Position numbers and translations under genes: made by a program
In this document: one piece after another, positions 42,739-51,277 of the stretch
Position numbering within the stretch: the first letter of the stretch is position 1
Layout: each line of letters starts with the position of its first letter
NCBI GenBank assembly: GCA_035293805.1
Contig: DATGMD010000001.1
Coordinates: 1 to 64,000 of the forward strand
DNA length: 64,000 nucleotides
Direction: 5' to 3'
Source: JAJPHF01 sp035293805
GTDB lineage: Bacteria > Chloroflexota > UBA6077 > JAJPHF01
The notes under the pieces: generated by a model
Database searches by the model: none
Told to the model about the DNA's origin: nothing
Seen by the model: the letters and a program-made list of their open reading frames with translations, nothing else

Positions 42739-42865
42739 GGTCGCATCGTTTACTCCGTACGATACTCCCCCGGGGGCCTGCCGCGGGCCGGGCCGGCGGG
42801 GAGGCCCCGGGCCGGGCGCGGGCGGCGGGCGGGGGGGAGGCGTGTACGGCGTAAGATACGCGACC
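42739..42865. repeat. 127-bp imperfect inverted-repeat element
   Basis: The left end (42739-42771) and the reverse complement of the right end (42833-42865) match at about 25 of 33 positions. Shared parts are GGTCGC at the tips, TTAC-CCGTAC in the middle and CTCCCC inside. Between them is a 60-bp stretch that is nearly all G and C. The structure resembles a MITE or a long hairpin RNA. Confidence 0.55.
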
Positions 42866-42940
42866 ACGTCGCGCCGGACGGCGGGCGCTCTCTGGCGCGC
42901 CTCGCGGCCGGGAATCCTTCCGACCGGCGGTCTATCCACC

Positions 42941-42994
42941 GGGGCGCGCCCTCACCCCGGCCCTCTCCCAGGGGGAGAGGGGGAGGGACGCCCC
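42941..42994. repeat. REP-like hairpin with CCCTCTCCC/GGGAGAGGG core
   Basis: CCCTCTCCC followed by A and GGGGGAGAGGG forms a tight hairpin; outer arms GGGGCG and CGCCCC (42941-42946, 42989-42994) can close it. The CCCTCACCCCGGCCCTCTCCC type of sequence is a common intergenic repeat in GC-rich genomes. Confidence 0.5.
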
Positions 42995-43346
42995 AGCACC
43001 GGATTCGCCAGGACACCGAGCCGGGTGGCGATCCGGCTGGGCGCCGCAAGCGGTGCGCCTATAAGATACCGGGTTGGCGGGGGGGCGATCGTCCGGCGGC
43101 GCCGGCGGGCGCGAGGCGTGGCGGCGCGGGTGCCGGGCGGGGCGCGGCGGCCGGGGCAGCGCGGCGCCGGCAGAGTGGCAGCGGATAGGGCGCGCGTGTT
43201 GCTGGAGTTGACACTGGGCGGAGTGGCCGCTACGATTCCTGACGCCAAACTGCCCCGAGTGCAGGCCGCGGGCGGCGAGGCGGCAGGGTGGGGCTTGGCC
43301 GGCTCGCTGCAGCGGTTTGGAGCGTAATCGGGGCGCGCAGCGTCGA

Positions 43347-43605
43347 CCGGGCGGCAGGGGACGAGCCCCTCCCCTACGTTGGCTGATTGTGTGGCCCGGC
43401 CCGCCTTCCGTTGGCGATCCCCCGTGTCGGCCGGGCGGCAGGGGACGAGCCGCTGCCCTGCGACGCGGTCGCTAGATGGGCTGGGATTAGCAAGCGCGGC
43501 CGGGTGGCGGGGGACGAGCCCCGGCCCTACGAGCAGGCGGGGGCCGAGACTGAGTACTGAGCGGCCGGGAGCGCCCGGGTGGCAAGGGGCGTGCCCCTCC
43601 CTGAT
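43347..43605. repeat. Four dispersed copies of a 32-bp repeat
   Basis: Copies start at 43347, 43431, 43500 and 43575. All begin CCGGGYGGC, then a G run, then ACGAGCC or GCGTGCC, and end in CCCTACG or a variant. Each can form a small GGGG/CCCC hairpin. Spacings are 84, 69 and 75 bp and the sequences between the copies differ. Copies 1 to 3 are the most alike; copy 4 is the most diverged. Confidence 0.65.
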
Positions 43606-43816
43606 ATGGCGCGGGGCACGTCTGGCAGCGCGTGCCGCGCGCCATCGGACCGCATAGCGATCGGGGGCGCCAGGGCGTCTACATGCTGCGGGCCGCAGCC
43701 GGGCGAGGCGCTGTACCGGCAGGACGGCGGGGAGACAGACGCGCGCCCTAGCCGTCAGGGTGAACGCCGGAGAGATCTGGCATGGGTGGCCACGCGAGGG
43801 GATGGCGGGGGAAGGT

Positions 43817-44905
43817 ATGTGCTTGCGCTTGCTGGTGGTCGCGGTGTGGAGCCTGACCGTGGTCGCGTGCGGGCAGGCGCAAAGCCAGGCTAGTCCCGCG
43901 GCGCCCACCGCGGCGCCATCTGTCGGAGCGAACGGCGGCGCGGCGGGCGCCCTTGCGAGCGCGCCGACTGCCCCGGCCGCGCGCGAGGCGCCCGTCACGA
44001 TCCACGTCGCGGGCGCAGGGATCAGCGGCAATCTCATGACGGCGTGGGCGACGTACGAGGGGGGCTACTTCAAGAAATACAACCTAGACGTGGACGGGGT
44101 GCCCGATATCGCGGCCAGCACGACGGCAGTCCAGGCCGTCATCGCGCGGGATATCGACGTGTTGAACATCACGCCGAACGCCGCAATCGAGGCGAGCCTG
44201 AAGGGCGGCACTGACCTGGTGGCCATCGCCAACCCGCCGCCGGGCACCGGCTTCTGGCTGTATGCGGCGCCGGAGATTCATTCACTGGAAGACCTGCGGG
44301 GCAAGATCGTCGCCGCGAATCAGGTGGGCACGTCCACCTACTACGCCGTCGACTACGCTTTCCGCGAGCGCGGCATGGTGGCTGGCCGCGACTACGACAT
44401 ACTTTCGGTGGGGAACCAGGCCGCGCAGCTTGCCGCGCTGGAGCAGGGGAAGGTGCAGGCGGGCGTATACTCGGCGCCGACCACCGCCAAGGCGCGCAAA
44501 GCCGGGATGGTCGAGCTGCTGGATCTCAACTACGTGCCGTTCAACGCAAACTCGGTCATCGTGCGGCGCGAGATGCTGGACGATCCGGCCGGCCGAGAGG
44601 CGCTCACACGGTACCTCAAGGCGACGGTCGAGGCGATCGCGCGGCTGCGGCAGGACAAGGCGTTCGCGGTGCAGGTGCTCCAGAAGTACCTGAAGGAGGA
44701 GGACCCTGAGTCGCTGGACGAGGTCTACAACGCCTACGTCCCGAAGCGCGTGCCCCTGGTGGTGCCCGAGGCGATACCACCGGTACTGGAGTCGATTGCC
44801 GAGCGCGATCCGACCGCCCGCACCGCCAATCCCGAGCGCTTCTACGACAACAGCATCGTGCAGGAGCTTCAGGCGTCGGGCTTCATCGACAGCCTGTACA
44901 AGTAG
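43817..44905 (+). CDS. Orphan NitT/TauT-type substrate-binding lipoprotein
   Basis: A 362-residue NMT1/THI5-like receptor with leader LLVVAVWSLTVVAC (lipobox). The mature domain shows ATYEGGYFKKYNLDVDGV, a ligand loop VGTSTYYAVDYAF, and ends SGFIDSLYK. It is convergent with an amidohydrolase gene 16 bp away. The start is uncertain: ATG 43817 has GGGGGA four bases upstream; ATG 43802 and GTG 43760 are in the same frame. No permease or ATPase adjoins. Confidence 0.88.
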   Translation: MCLRLLVVAVWSLTVVACGQAQSQASPAAPTAAPSVGANGGAAGALASAPTAPAAREAPVTIHVAGAGISGNLMTAWATYEGGYFKKYNLDVDGVPDIAASTTAVQAVIARDIDVLNITPNAAIEASLKGGTDLVAIANPPPGTGFWLYAAPEIHSLEDLRGKIVAANQVGTSTYYAVDYAFRERGMVAGRDYDILSVGNQAAQLAALEQGKVQAGVYSAPTTAKARKAGMVELLDLNYVPFNANSVIVRREMLDDPAGREALTRYLKATVEAIARLRQDKAFAVQVLQKYLKEEDPESLDEVYNAYVPKRVPLVVPEAIPPVLESIAERDPTARTANPERFYDNSIVQELQASGFIDSLYK

Positions 44906-44921
44906 GCGCGTCCGGCCGCGT

Positions 44922-46427
44922 TCACTGGAACGTGGCCGAGGGACTGATGCCGTCCACCGACTGTTCCGCCACGCGGAAGTACATCTCGCGGAGGGGCAAC
45001 TCGAGATCGCTGGCGCGCGCGACCTCGGCCGCGAAGCCCTCCTGCAGCGAGGCCCGCGCGGCGCCGACCTCGCGGAAGAGCGCGGGCTCGTCGATCGTCG
45101 TCAGCTTGCCGTCGCGGACGACGACCGCGCCGTTCACGATCACCCGGTCGATCGAGGCGCCATTCTCGCAGTACACGAGCTGGACCGGCAGGTTGTTGTC
45201 GGCGGCCAGGTGGTACGAGTCGCGGCTGAGGAGCACGAGGTCCGCGCGCTTGCCGGCCTCCAGCGAGCCGATCTGGTCGGCCAGGCCGCAGGCGCGGGCG
45301 CTCTCCAGCGTGGCCATGCGCAGCACCTGGAGCGCGCTCGGCCACTCGCGGTAGTCCACCTGGTTGGACGTGTGGAGCAGTCCGGCACAGCGCATCGCCT
45401 CGTACATGTTGAGGTGGTCGCTCGAGCAGGGGCCGTCGGTGCCGAGGGCAACGTGCACGCCGCGCTGGAGCATGGCGCGCACGCGGGCCACGCCGCTGCC
45501 CAGCTTCAAGTTGCTGGCGGGATTGTGGACGATGGTCGCCCCGGCGCGGGCCACTAGGTCCAGCTCCTGGTCGGTTAGCCAAACGCAGTGGGCCATCGAC
45601 ACGTCGCCGCGCAGGACGCCGAGGGCCTCCAGCCGCCCGACGAGCGTCGTACCGAAGTGCAGGCGACATTGGAGCGCGTGGGCCTTCGCCTCACCGCAGT
45701 GGAGGTGCATACCGACGCCGTACTTGTCGGCGAGGCCGCGACAGCCCTGGAAGAGCCCGTCGCTGAGGCGATGGACGGCCGACGGGCCGACCAGGCAGGA
45801 GATGCGGGAATTGCGGCGGCTGAACTGGGCCAGGAACCCCTCGTAGGCGTCGAGGCTTTGCGCTGTCTCCTGCGCCGTTACCCAGTCGGCCGCAGCCTGG
45901 ACGCGCGCTAGCTCGGCTTCGTCCAGCGGCAGCGTGTCCTCCCAGGGGAGGTCGGCGAGGATGTAGGCGACGGCGGCGCGCACGCCCACCTCCTCCATCG
46001 CCTGCACTTCGTGCTCCATGCCCGCGTAAGGCAACGTGGGGCTGGCGAAGTAGTGGTCGAGGCAGGTGGTGGTGCCCGTCCGGAGCATCTGGGCGCAGGC
46101 GAACAGCGTGCTCAGGTAGAGCTGCTCGCCGCTGAGGCGCTGAATCGGCGCCCGCATGCGAAGACGCCAGATGTCGAGCGGGAGCTGCTCGAAGCTGCCG
46201 CTGAACAGGGTGGCATACGTGTGGGTATGCGCGTTCACGAGGCCGGGCGTGGCGACTAGCCGCGCGCCGTCGATTACCTCGTCGTACTGCTCTTGGCGGC
46301 GAGCGGCGTCCGGCGGCCCCACGTAGGTTAGCCGTTCCCCTTCAACGACCACGTCACCGGGCGTCAGGATCGTGTTGTCAGGATCCATCGTCAGGACGGT
46401 CGCGTCGCGGATCAGAAGTCTAGTCAC
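44922..46427 (-). CDS. Amidohydrolase (cytosine deaminase / TRZ-ATZ family)
   Basis: A 501-residue cytoplasmic metal hydrolase of the ATZ/TRZ/5'-deoxyadenosine-deaminase group. Metal ligands are in NAHTHTYATLF, HLHCGEAKAHA, MAHCVWLTDQE and ALGTDGPCSSDHLNMYE. The start is the GTG at 46427, seven bases after AGGGAGG. Substrates in the family are cytosine, S-adenosylhomocysteine, guanine, chloro-s-triazines and other N-heterocycles. It sits between two orphan binding lipoproteins, convergent with one and divergent from the other, so a link to imported N-compounds is possible. Confidence 0.9.
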   Translation of the reverse strand: MTRLLIRDATVLTMDPDNTILTPGDVVVEGERLTYVGPPDAARRQEQYDEVIDGARLVATPGLVNAHTHTYATLFSGSFEQLPLDIWRLRMRAPIQRLSGEQLYLSTLFACAQMLRTGTTTCLDHYFASPTLPYAGMEHEVQAMEEVGVRAAVAYILADLPWEDTLPLDEAELARVQAAADWVTAQETAQSLDAYEGFLAQFSRRNSRISCLVGPSAVHRLSDGLFQGCRGLADKYGVGMHLHCGEAKAHALQCRLHFGTTLVGRLEALGVLRGDVSMAHCVWLTDQELDLVARAGATIVHNPASNLKLGSGVARVRAMLQRGVHVALGTDGPCSSDHLNMYEAMRCAGLLHTSNQVDYREWPSALQVLRMATLESARACGLADQIGSLEAGKRADLVLLSRDSYHLAADNNLPVQLVYCENGASIDRVIVNGAVVVRDGKLTTIDEPALFREVGAARASLQEGFAAEVARASDLELPLREMYFRVAEQSVDGISPSATFQ

Positions 46428-46568
46428 GATCGGCCTCCCTGGGCGGGTGCTGACACAGGCTAAACCAGGCGGGGCGATGGCGCAACTGGCGGCGGCCGGC
46501 CCTGCCCAGTGTATAGTAGCGGGAACGAGCCGAGCGCTCGTTTCACCTCGTGGAGCCGAGGAGCCGGA

Positions 46569-47663
46569 ATGTCGCTTGGAGCGCGCCGTAACGCTGCAAT
46601 AGCAACAGTCGCAGCGACAATTGTGTTGATGGCAGTGGCGGCCTGCGCGCAGCCGGCGCGGCCGGCCGCGGGGCCAGATGGGGCTGGCGCGGGCGCCACC
46701 GCGCCAGCGGCCGCACCGGCGCCCCAGCACCTGCGCGTTGGCGTCGCGGGCGTGAGCGCGGCGCTCGCACCGGTCTGGATCGCGGCGAAGGGAGGGCTGT
46801 TTCAGCGGTACGGCCTCGATGTCCAGCCGGAGGTGCTACAAGGGGGGACGCCGACCATCCAGGGCTTGCTCGGGGGCGACTACCAGTTCATCGAGACGAG
46901 CGGCGTGGACCTGCTCTCCGCCCGCCTCGGCGGCGCAGACGTGCGCATTCTCGGAGTCCACATCAACACGCTTCCCTACAGCATCGTGGCGGGACCGGAG
47001 ATCAGCGAGCCGACGGCGCTGAGGGGCAAGCGCATCGCGGTTAGCCGCGTCGGCACCTCGTCGGACTTCGCCGTGCGGTACGCGCTCGACCGCATCGGTC
47101 TGCACGCGGACAGCGACGTGACGATCGTCGGGACGGGCAATCAGGCGACACGGTTTGCCGCGCTGAAAGGCGGGTCGGTTGACGCTGCCGTGGTGTCGCC
47201 GCCACTAAACGTGCTGGCCAGCAAGCTGGGGCTGCGGGAGGTCGTGAGCCTGTCGGGGCTGGGCGTGGAGTACGCGCACGAGGCCGTGGCGACCAGCGGC
47301 GACTACCTGAAGGCGCATCCGGAGACGGCGGACGCGTTTCTGAAGGGCTACGTCGAGAGTCTGTACCTATGGAAGGCGGACCCGGCGCGCACGAAGGAGC
47401 TGCTCGCCGACTATCTGGCGTTCGATCCGTCGGCGCAGGAAGAGGCGCAGTCGCTGGACGAGACGTGGATCGCCTACCGCGACCTTCTGCCGGACGTGCC
47501 GCGTCCAACGTGGGCCGGGCTCGACCTGATCTTCAAGGAGCGGCCAGCCGGGACCGACGAGAACTCGGGCGCCGGCTACGCCGGCCTGGTGGACGAAGGG
47601 CCACTGAACCAGCTGGAGAGCAGCGGGTTCTTCGACCAGATGCGCGCGGAGTATCCCCGCTGA
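46569..47663 (+). CDS. Orphan NitT/TauT-type substrate-binding lipoprotein
   Basis: A 364-residue NMT1-like receptor. The ATG at 46569 follows GAGGAGCCGGA, and the leader ends in lipobox VAAC. Typical parts are AAKGGLFQRYGLDVQPEVL and VSRVGTSSDFAVRYALD. It lacks the SGFIDSLYK end of its paralogues, ending instead in SGFFDQMRAEYPR. It lies directly upstream of cbiG on the same strand, so a link between its substrate and corrin metabolism is conceivable but unproven. Confidence 0.88.
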   Translation: MSLGARRNAAIATVAATIVLMAVAACAQPARPAAGPDGAGAGATAPAAAPAPQHLRVGVAGVSAALAPVWIAAKGGLFQRYGLDVQPEVLQGGTPTIQGLLGGDYQFIETSGVDLLSARLGGADVRILGVHINTLPYSIVAGPEISEPTALRGKRIAVSRVGTSSDFAVRYALDRIGLHADSDVTIVGTGNQATRFAALKGGSVDAAVVSPPLNVLASKLGLREVVSLSGLGVEYAHEAVATSGDYLKAHPETADAFLKGYVESLYLWKADPARTKELLADYLAFDPSAQEEAQSLDETWIAYRDLLPDVPRPTWAGLDLIFKERPAGTDENSGAGYAGLVDEGPLNQLESSGFFDQMRAEYPR

Positions 47664-47764
47664 GCCCCGAGGACGGCCCGGGAGGGCCAGCCCAGCACGG
47701 CGCCGCGTCTCGGCCTGCCTCGGCTGGGCCGAGCAGCTCGCCTCCGGTTGGGTGTCCGGAGCGC

Positions 47765-48862
47765 GTGGCGCTCGTCGCCATTACGCGCGGAGGTGCGCGG
47801 CTGGCGGCCGCCGTCGCGCAGGCGCTGCCCGGGGCCGAAGTATACGCCTCGCCGAAGTGGCGGGCGGAGGCAGGCTCCGACGCCCAGCCGCTGGCCGGGG
47901 GCGTCGGCCGGGAGGTGGGCAGACTATTCGCCGCGTATGACGGCCTGGTGATCTTCGCGGCGGTGGGAGCGGCGGTCCGGCTCGTGGCCCCCCACCTGCG
48001 GAGCAAGGGCGAGGACCCGGGCGTCGTGGCCGTGGACGACGCCGGCCGGTACGCGGTCGCGGTGCTCTCGGGCCATCTCGGCGGCGGCAACGCTCTGGCG
48101 CGACGCGTCGCAGCGGCAATCGGAGGCGAGCCGGTCATCACGACGGCCTCGGAGGCCCACGGGCTGCCCGCGGTGGACCTGCTGGGACGGGCGTGGGGCT
48201 GGCGGCTGGAGCAGCCGGCCGCGGCCAAGCGCGTGAGCGCGGCGCTGGTGAACGGGGAGCTGGTTGGCGTGGTCCAGGAGGCCGGTGAGACGAGCTGGTG
48301 GCCCGCCGACGCGCCGCAGCTGGTAAGCTACGAAAGCCCCGAGGCGTTGGCGGCGTCAGGGCTGCCGGGCATCGTCATCATGGACCGCCTGTTGCCGGAC
48401 CTGCCGCCCGCGGACCGGTGGGTGGTGCTCCGCCCGCGCACCCTGGTGCTGGGAGTTGGCGCGAGCAGCGGGGTCACGACTGACGAGATCGAAACGCTAG
48501 CGCGGGCGGCGCTCGCAGGCGCCGGGCTGGCGTGGGCAAGTCTGGTCGCCGTCGGCACGCTGGACCGCAAGGTGGGGGAGCCGGGCATCGATGCGTTCGC
48601 GGCGCGGCACGGACTATCCCTGCACGGCTACGCGGCCGACGCGCTTGCCGCGGTCGCGGTGCCGCACCCGTCGGGGACGGTGCAGCGCCTCGTCGGCACG
48701 CCGTCGGTGTGCGAGGCGGCCGCGCTGCTCGCCGCGCAGGGCGGGCCGCTCGTGGTAGCGAAGCGGAAGAGCGCGCGCGCGACGGTGGCGGTGGCGCGCC
48801 GCGCCGCGGCCGGGGAACCGGCCGCGGCGGGCGAGACGGTTGCGGCGGGCGAGACGGGGTGA
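47765..48862 (+). CDS. cbiG: Cobalt-precorrin 5A hydrolase
   Basis: About 365 residues with the two-domain CbiG layout. The N-terminal half has VIFAAVGAAVRLVAPHLRSK, AVAVLSGHLGGGNALARRVA and EPVITTASEAHGL; the C-terminal half has RTLVLGVGASSGVTTDEI and HPSGTVQRLVGTPSVCEAAA. CbiG opens the lactone ring of cobalt-precorrin 5A in anaerobic cobalamin synthesis. The GTG at 47765 has GGAG three bases upstream. The gene overlaps cobJ by 4 bp. Confidence 0.92.
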   Translation: MALVAITRGGARLAAAVAQALPGAEVYASPKWRAEAGSDAQPLAGGVGREVGRLFAAYDGLVIFAAVGAAVRLVAPHLRSKGEDPGVVAVDDAGRYAVAVLSGHLGGGNALARRVAAAIGGEPVITTASEAHGLPAVDLLGRAWGWRLEQPAAAKRVSAALVNGELVGVVQEAGETSWWPADAPQLVSYESPEALAASGLPGIVIMDRLLPDLPPADRWVVLRPRTLVLGVGASSGVTTDEIETLARAALAGAGLAWASLVAVGTLDRKVGEPGIDAFAARHGLSLHGYAADALAAVAVPHPSGTVQRLVGTPSVCEAAALLAAQGGPLVVAKRKSARATVAVARRAAAGEPAAAGETVAAGETG

Positions 48863-49653
48863 GCGTGGAGCGGCCGGGCGGCGGGCTCGACCCTGGCGAC
48901 GCGCCTCCCGGCGCGGGCCGGCTGTTCGTCGTTGGCCTGGGGCCGGGCGACCCGGCGCTGCTGACACCGCAAGCGCGGGCCGCGCTGGAGTCCGCCGACG
49001 TGGTCGTCGGCTACGCGGCCTATCTGGAGCACGTGCGCGTGTGGCTGCCCGGCGGGGACTACCGGCCGAGCCCGATCGGCGACGAGCAGGCGCGGGCGCG
49101 CGACGCGCTGGGGCTGGCGGCCGCGGGGCAGAGCGTGGCGCTCGTCTCCAGCGGCGACGCCGGGGTCTACGGCATGGCGAGCGTGGCGCTGGAAGAATGG
49201 GAGCGATGGCCGCCGCCGCGCCCGCCGCTGGCGGTGGTCCCGGGCGTCACGGCGCTGCTGGCCGCCGCGGCGCTGTTGGGGGCGCCCATCGGCCTGGATT
49301 TCGCGGCGGTGAGCCTCAGCGATCTGCTGGTGCCCTGGCCAACGATCGCGCGGCGGCTGGAGGCCGCTGCAGCGGGGGACTTCGTGATCGGGCTGTACAA
49401 CCCGGCCAGCCACGGCCGCCGCTGGCAGCTTGCCGAGGCGTGCGCGATCCTGCGGCGACACCGGGCCGACGACACGCCGGTAGGCGTCGTCCGCGACGCT
49501 TTTCGCCCCGGCCAGCGCGTTGGCGTCGTGCCGCTGGGCGCGCTCGCGGCACAGGCCGTCGACATGCTGACGATCGTGCTCGTCGGCAGCAGCCAGACGC
49601 GCCGCGTGGGGGAATACCTGCTCACGCCGCGAGGGCGTGCGGCGCGAGGCTAG
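48859..49653 (+). CDS. cobJ: Precorrin-3B C17-methyltransferase (CobJ/CbiH)
   Basis: A 264-residue SAM-dependent tetrapyrrole methylase. FVVGLGPGDPALLTPQA starts the domain, and VALVSSGDAGVYGMA, VVPGVTALLAAAAL and DFVIGLYNPASHGR are conserved. It methylates C17 with ring contraction. The GTG at 48859 overlaps the cbiG stop (GTGA). With CbiG it forms a two-gene cobalamin segment; the rest of the pathway is not in the window. Confidence 0.93.
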   Translation: MSVERPGGGLDPGDAPPGAGRLFVVGLGPGDPALLTPQARAALESADVVVGYAAYLEHVRVWLPGGDYRPSPIGDEQARARDALGLAAAGQSVALVSSGDAGVYGMASVALEEWERWPPPRPPLAVVPGVTALLAAAALLGAPIGLDFAAVSLSDLLVPWPTIARRLEAAAAGDFVIGLYNPASHGRRWQLAEACAILRRHRADDTPVGVVRDAFRPGQRVGVVPLGALAAQAVDMLTIVLVGSSQTRRVGEYLLTPRGRAARG

Positions 49654-50642
49654 GGGTTTGGGATGGCGGTTGCGGCGCCGACGGCCGTGGTGACCGGCTC
49701 GCCCAGGGGGATCACCAGCGGCGGATCGTTGGGATCGGCGGCGTAGGTGAGCGCGAGCGCGGGCACGCCCGTGCGCACCGGGAAGGCCACGTTGCCCACG
49801 ATCTCGCCCGCGAGCCGGTTGCCCTCCAGTGCGCCATAGAGGAGCTCGTCGGGCACGCCCAGGGCGGCGGGGGGGTGGTCGGTCTGGTCGGCGGTGCGGA
49901 CGCGGAAGTGGAAGGCATCGTAGAGGACCGGCTCACCCGCGATGCTCTCCAGCCGCAGCCGCAGGGCCAGGTACTCGAAGCCCGGGTCGGCCGGTGTGCC
50001 GCGGTCGGTGTAGGGGCGCGTGGCGCCGAGCACGGTGACGCGGAGGTTGCCGCGCGTGCCCGCGGGCGCGGGGATGGCCTGGGCGCGGCCTTCGGCGAGC
50101 GCCTGGGCCTGGGCGGCGGCCTGGAGGAGGCCCTGCCGACCCTGCTCGACGGCCGCGGCCACATCGGGGCCGGGGTCCTGGCCAGTGGCGGCGGCCACCA
50201 GCAGCAAGCGTCGCGCGCGGTCGAGGGCGTCGAGCGCGCTGAGCAGCGTGCGGTGGACGCCCTGCGCGCTGGAGGGCGGGCGCTGGTCGCGCGCCTGCTG
50301 GATGAGCGCGCCCCAGCTATCGAGCGCCAGCGCCAGGTCGCGGCGCCAGCCTGGGTCGGCCAGGTCGAGCGAGGCGGGCACGGCTTGAACGACGGTCATC
50401 TCGCGGGCCTGGTGCGCCTGCAGCCAGTCGAGATAGTCTTGCTCGGGACTGGCGGCGACGGGCGAGGCCGCCGCAGCGGGCGTGGCAGCGGTCGGCGTTG
50501 GCGCCGCTTGCTGCGCCGGGGCGGTCGGGGTTGGCGCCGCTTGCTGCGCCGCAGCGCCGCGGGAGGCGCCCTGGGCGACGAGCGCGAGGAGCGCGACGGC
50601 GACGAGCAGGGCCGCGGGCGCCCTCATCGCGCGCCGCGGCAT
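49650..50642 (-). CDS. Secreted DUF4352-like protein
   Basis: A 330-residue protein with a signal peptide (APAALLVAVALLALVAQG), a Pro/Ala/Thr repeat linker and a helical middle part. The C-terminal domain resembles DUF4352/TRF2-like beta sandwiches (NLRVTVLGATRPY, FEYLALRLRLESIAGEPVLY, DAFHFRVRTADQT). ATG 50642 is preceded by AAAGGA. It is convergent with cobJ, overlapping by 4 bp. Function unknown. Confidence 0.75.
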   Translation of the reverse strand: MPRRAMRAPAALLVAVALLALVAQGASRGAAAQQAAPTPTAPAQQAAPTPTAATPAAAASPVAASPEQDYLDWLQAHQAREMTVVQAVPASLDLADPGWRRDLALALDSWGALIQQARDQRPPSSAQGVHRTLLSALDALDRARRLLLVAAATGQDPGPDVAAAVEQGRQGLLQAAAQAQALAEGRAQAIPAPAGTRGNLRVTVLGATRPYTDRGTPADPGFEYLALRLRLESIAGEPVLYDAFHFRVRTADQTDHPPAALGVPDELLYGALEGNRLAGEIVGNVAFPVRTGVPALALTYAADPNDPPLVIPLGEPVTTAVGAATAIPNP

Positions 50643-50867
50643 CCCCGTAATTCCTTTCGACAAGCCCCGTGTCTCCTTTAGCTCGACATTCGGTAGGGAA
50701 GCGCTCGCTGCGGGGGCGTCAACGGGCGCCGCGTGCTGCGGTGGGCGCCGCGCCTCCCGGCTCATCGCCATACTGACACATTTCGCCGGCCGCGGTCGAC
50801 CGAAAGGGAATTGTGTTCGCGGCCCGGGGCGATCGTGTATGCTGCCAGGCGGGGTGAGGAGGACGAC

Positions 50868-51263
50868 GTGACCGCACGGGCCGGCGGTTGGCTACTGACA
50901 GTAATGGGAGCGCTTCTGGCGATCGGGCTGGCGGGCGCGGGGCGCGCGGCGGCCGCGCCGAACGCACAAGTGCCGACCGATCCCGCGTCGCTGGCGCGCG
51001 GTCAAGAGATCTACGCGCAGATGTGCGCGATGTGCCACGGGTTGCAGGGCCGGGGCGACGGGCCGCTGGCGCGCACGATGGTGCCGCGGCCGGCGGACTT
51101 CCGCGTCCACATGGCGGAAGGGCACACCCCGGAGCAGCTATTCGACTGGACGAGTAACGGCGTGCCGGACACCGCCATGCAAGGGTTCGCCAATGACCTG
51201 AGCGTGGAGGACCGGTGGAACGTTATCGGTTACCTGCAGACCTTCGCCCCCGCCGAGCAGTAA
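50868..51263 (+). CDS. Secreted cytochrome c, 131 residues
   Basis: A small class I monohaem cytochrome c with a cleavable signal peptide. The haem motif is CAMCH and the Met ligand is likely in PDTAMQGF. GAGGAGGACGAC precedes the GTG start at 50868. It is followed 14 bp later by a TolB-like propeller gene on the same strand, suggesting a three-gene unit. Confidence 0.9.
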   Translation: MTARAGGWLLTVMGALLAIGLAGAGRAAAAPNAQVPTDPASLARGQEIYAQMCAMCHGLQGRGDGPLARTMVPRPADFRVHMAEGHTPEQLFDWTSNGVPDTAMQGFANDLSVEDRWNVIGYLQTFAPAEQ

Positions 51264-51277
51264 GTCGAGGAAGCGCC

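Larger units (their letters stand above)
42523..43816. other. Gene-free, repeat-rich intergenic region
   Basis: Nearly 1.3 kb with no believable gene. Open frames on both strands are low-complexity Arg/Gly/Pro readings caused by extreme GC content. It contains a 127-bp inverted-repeat element, a palindromic hairpin and four copies of a 32-bp repeat (listed separately). AT-rich patches reading GATAC occur at about 42770, 42855 and 43066. Confidence 0.7.

Noticed and set aside
42643..43327. Overlapping open frames in the repeat-rich region
   Set aside because: Products are Arg/Gly/Pro-rich readings through inverted repeats, without ribosome-binding sites or domains.
43347..43605. CRISPR array
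   Set aside because: Only four diverged copies, spacers of unequal length (about 37-52 bp) and no cas genes.
48840..50681. 613-codon plus-strand frame across cobJ and the DUF4352-like gene
   Set aside because: Antisense and out-of-frame reading through two better-supported genes; no domain.
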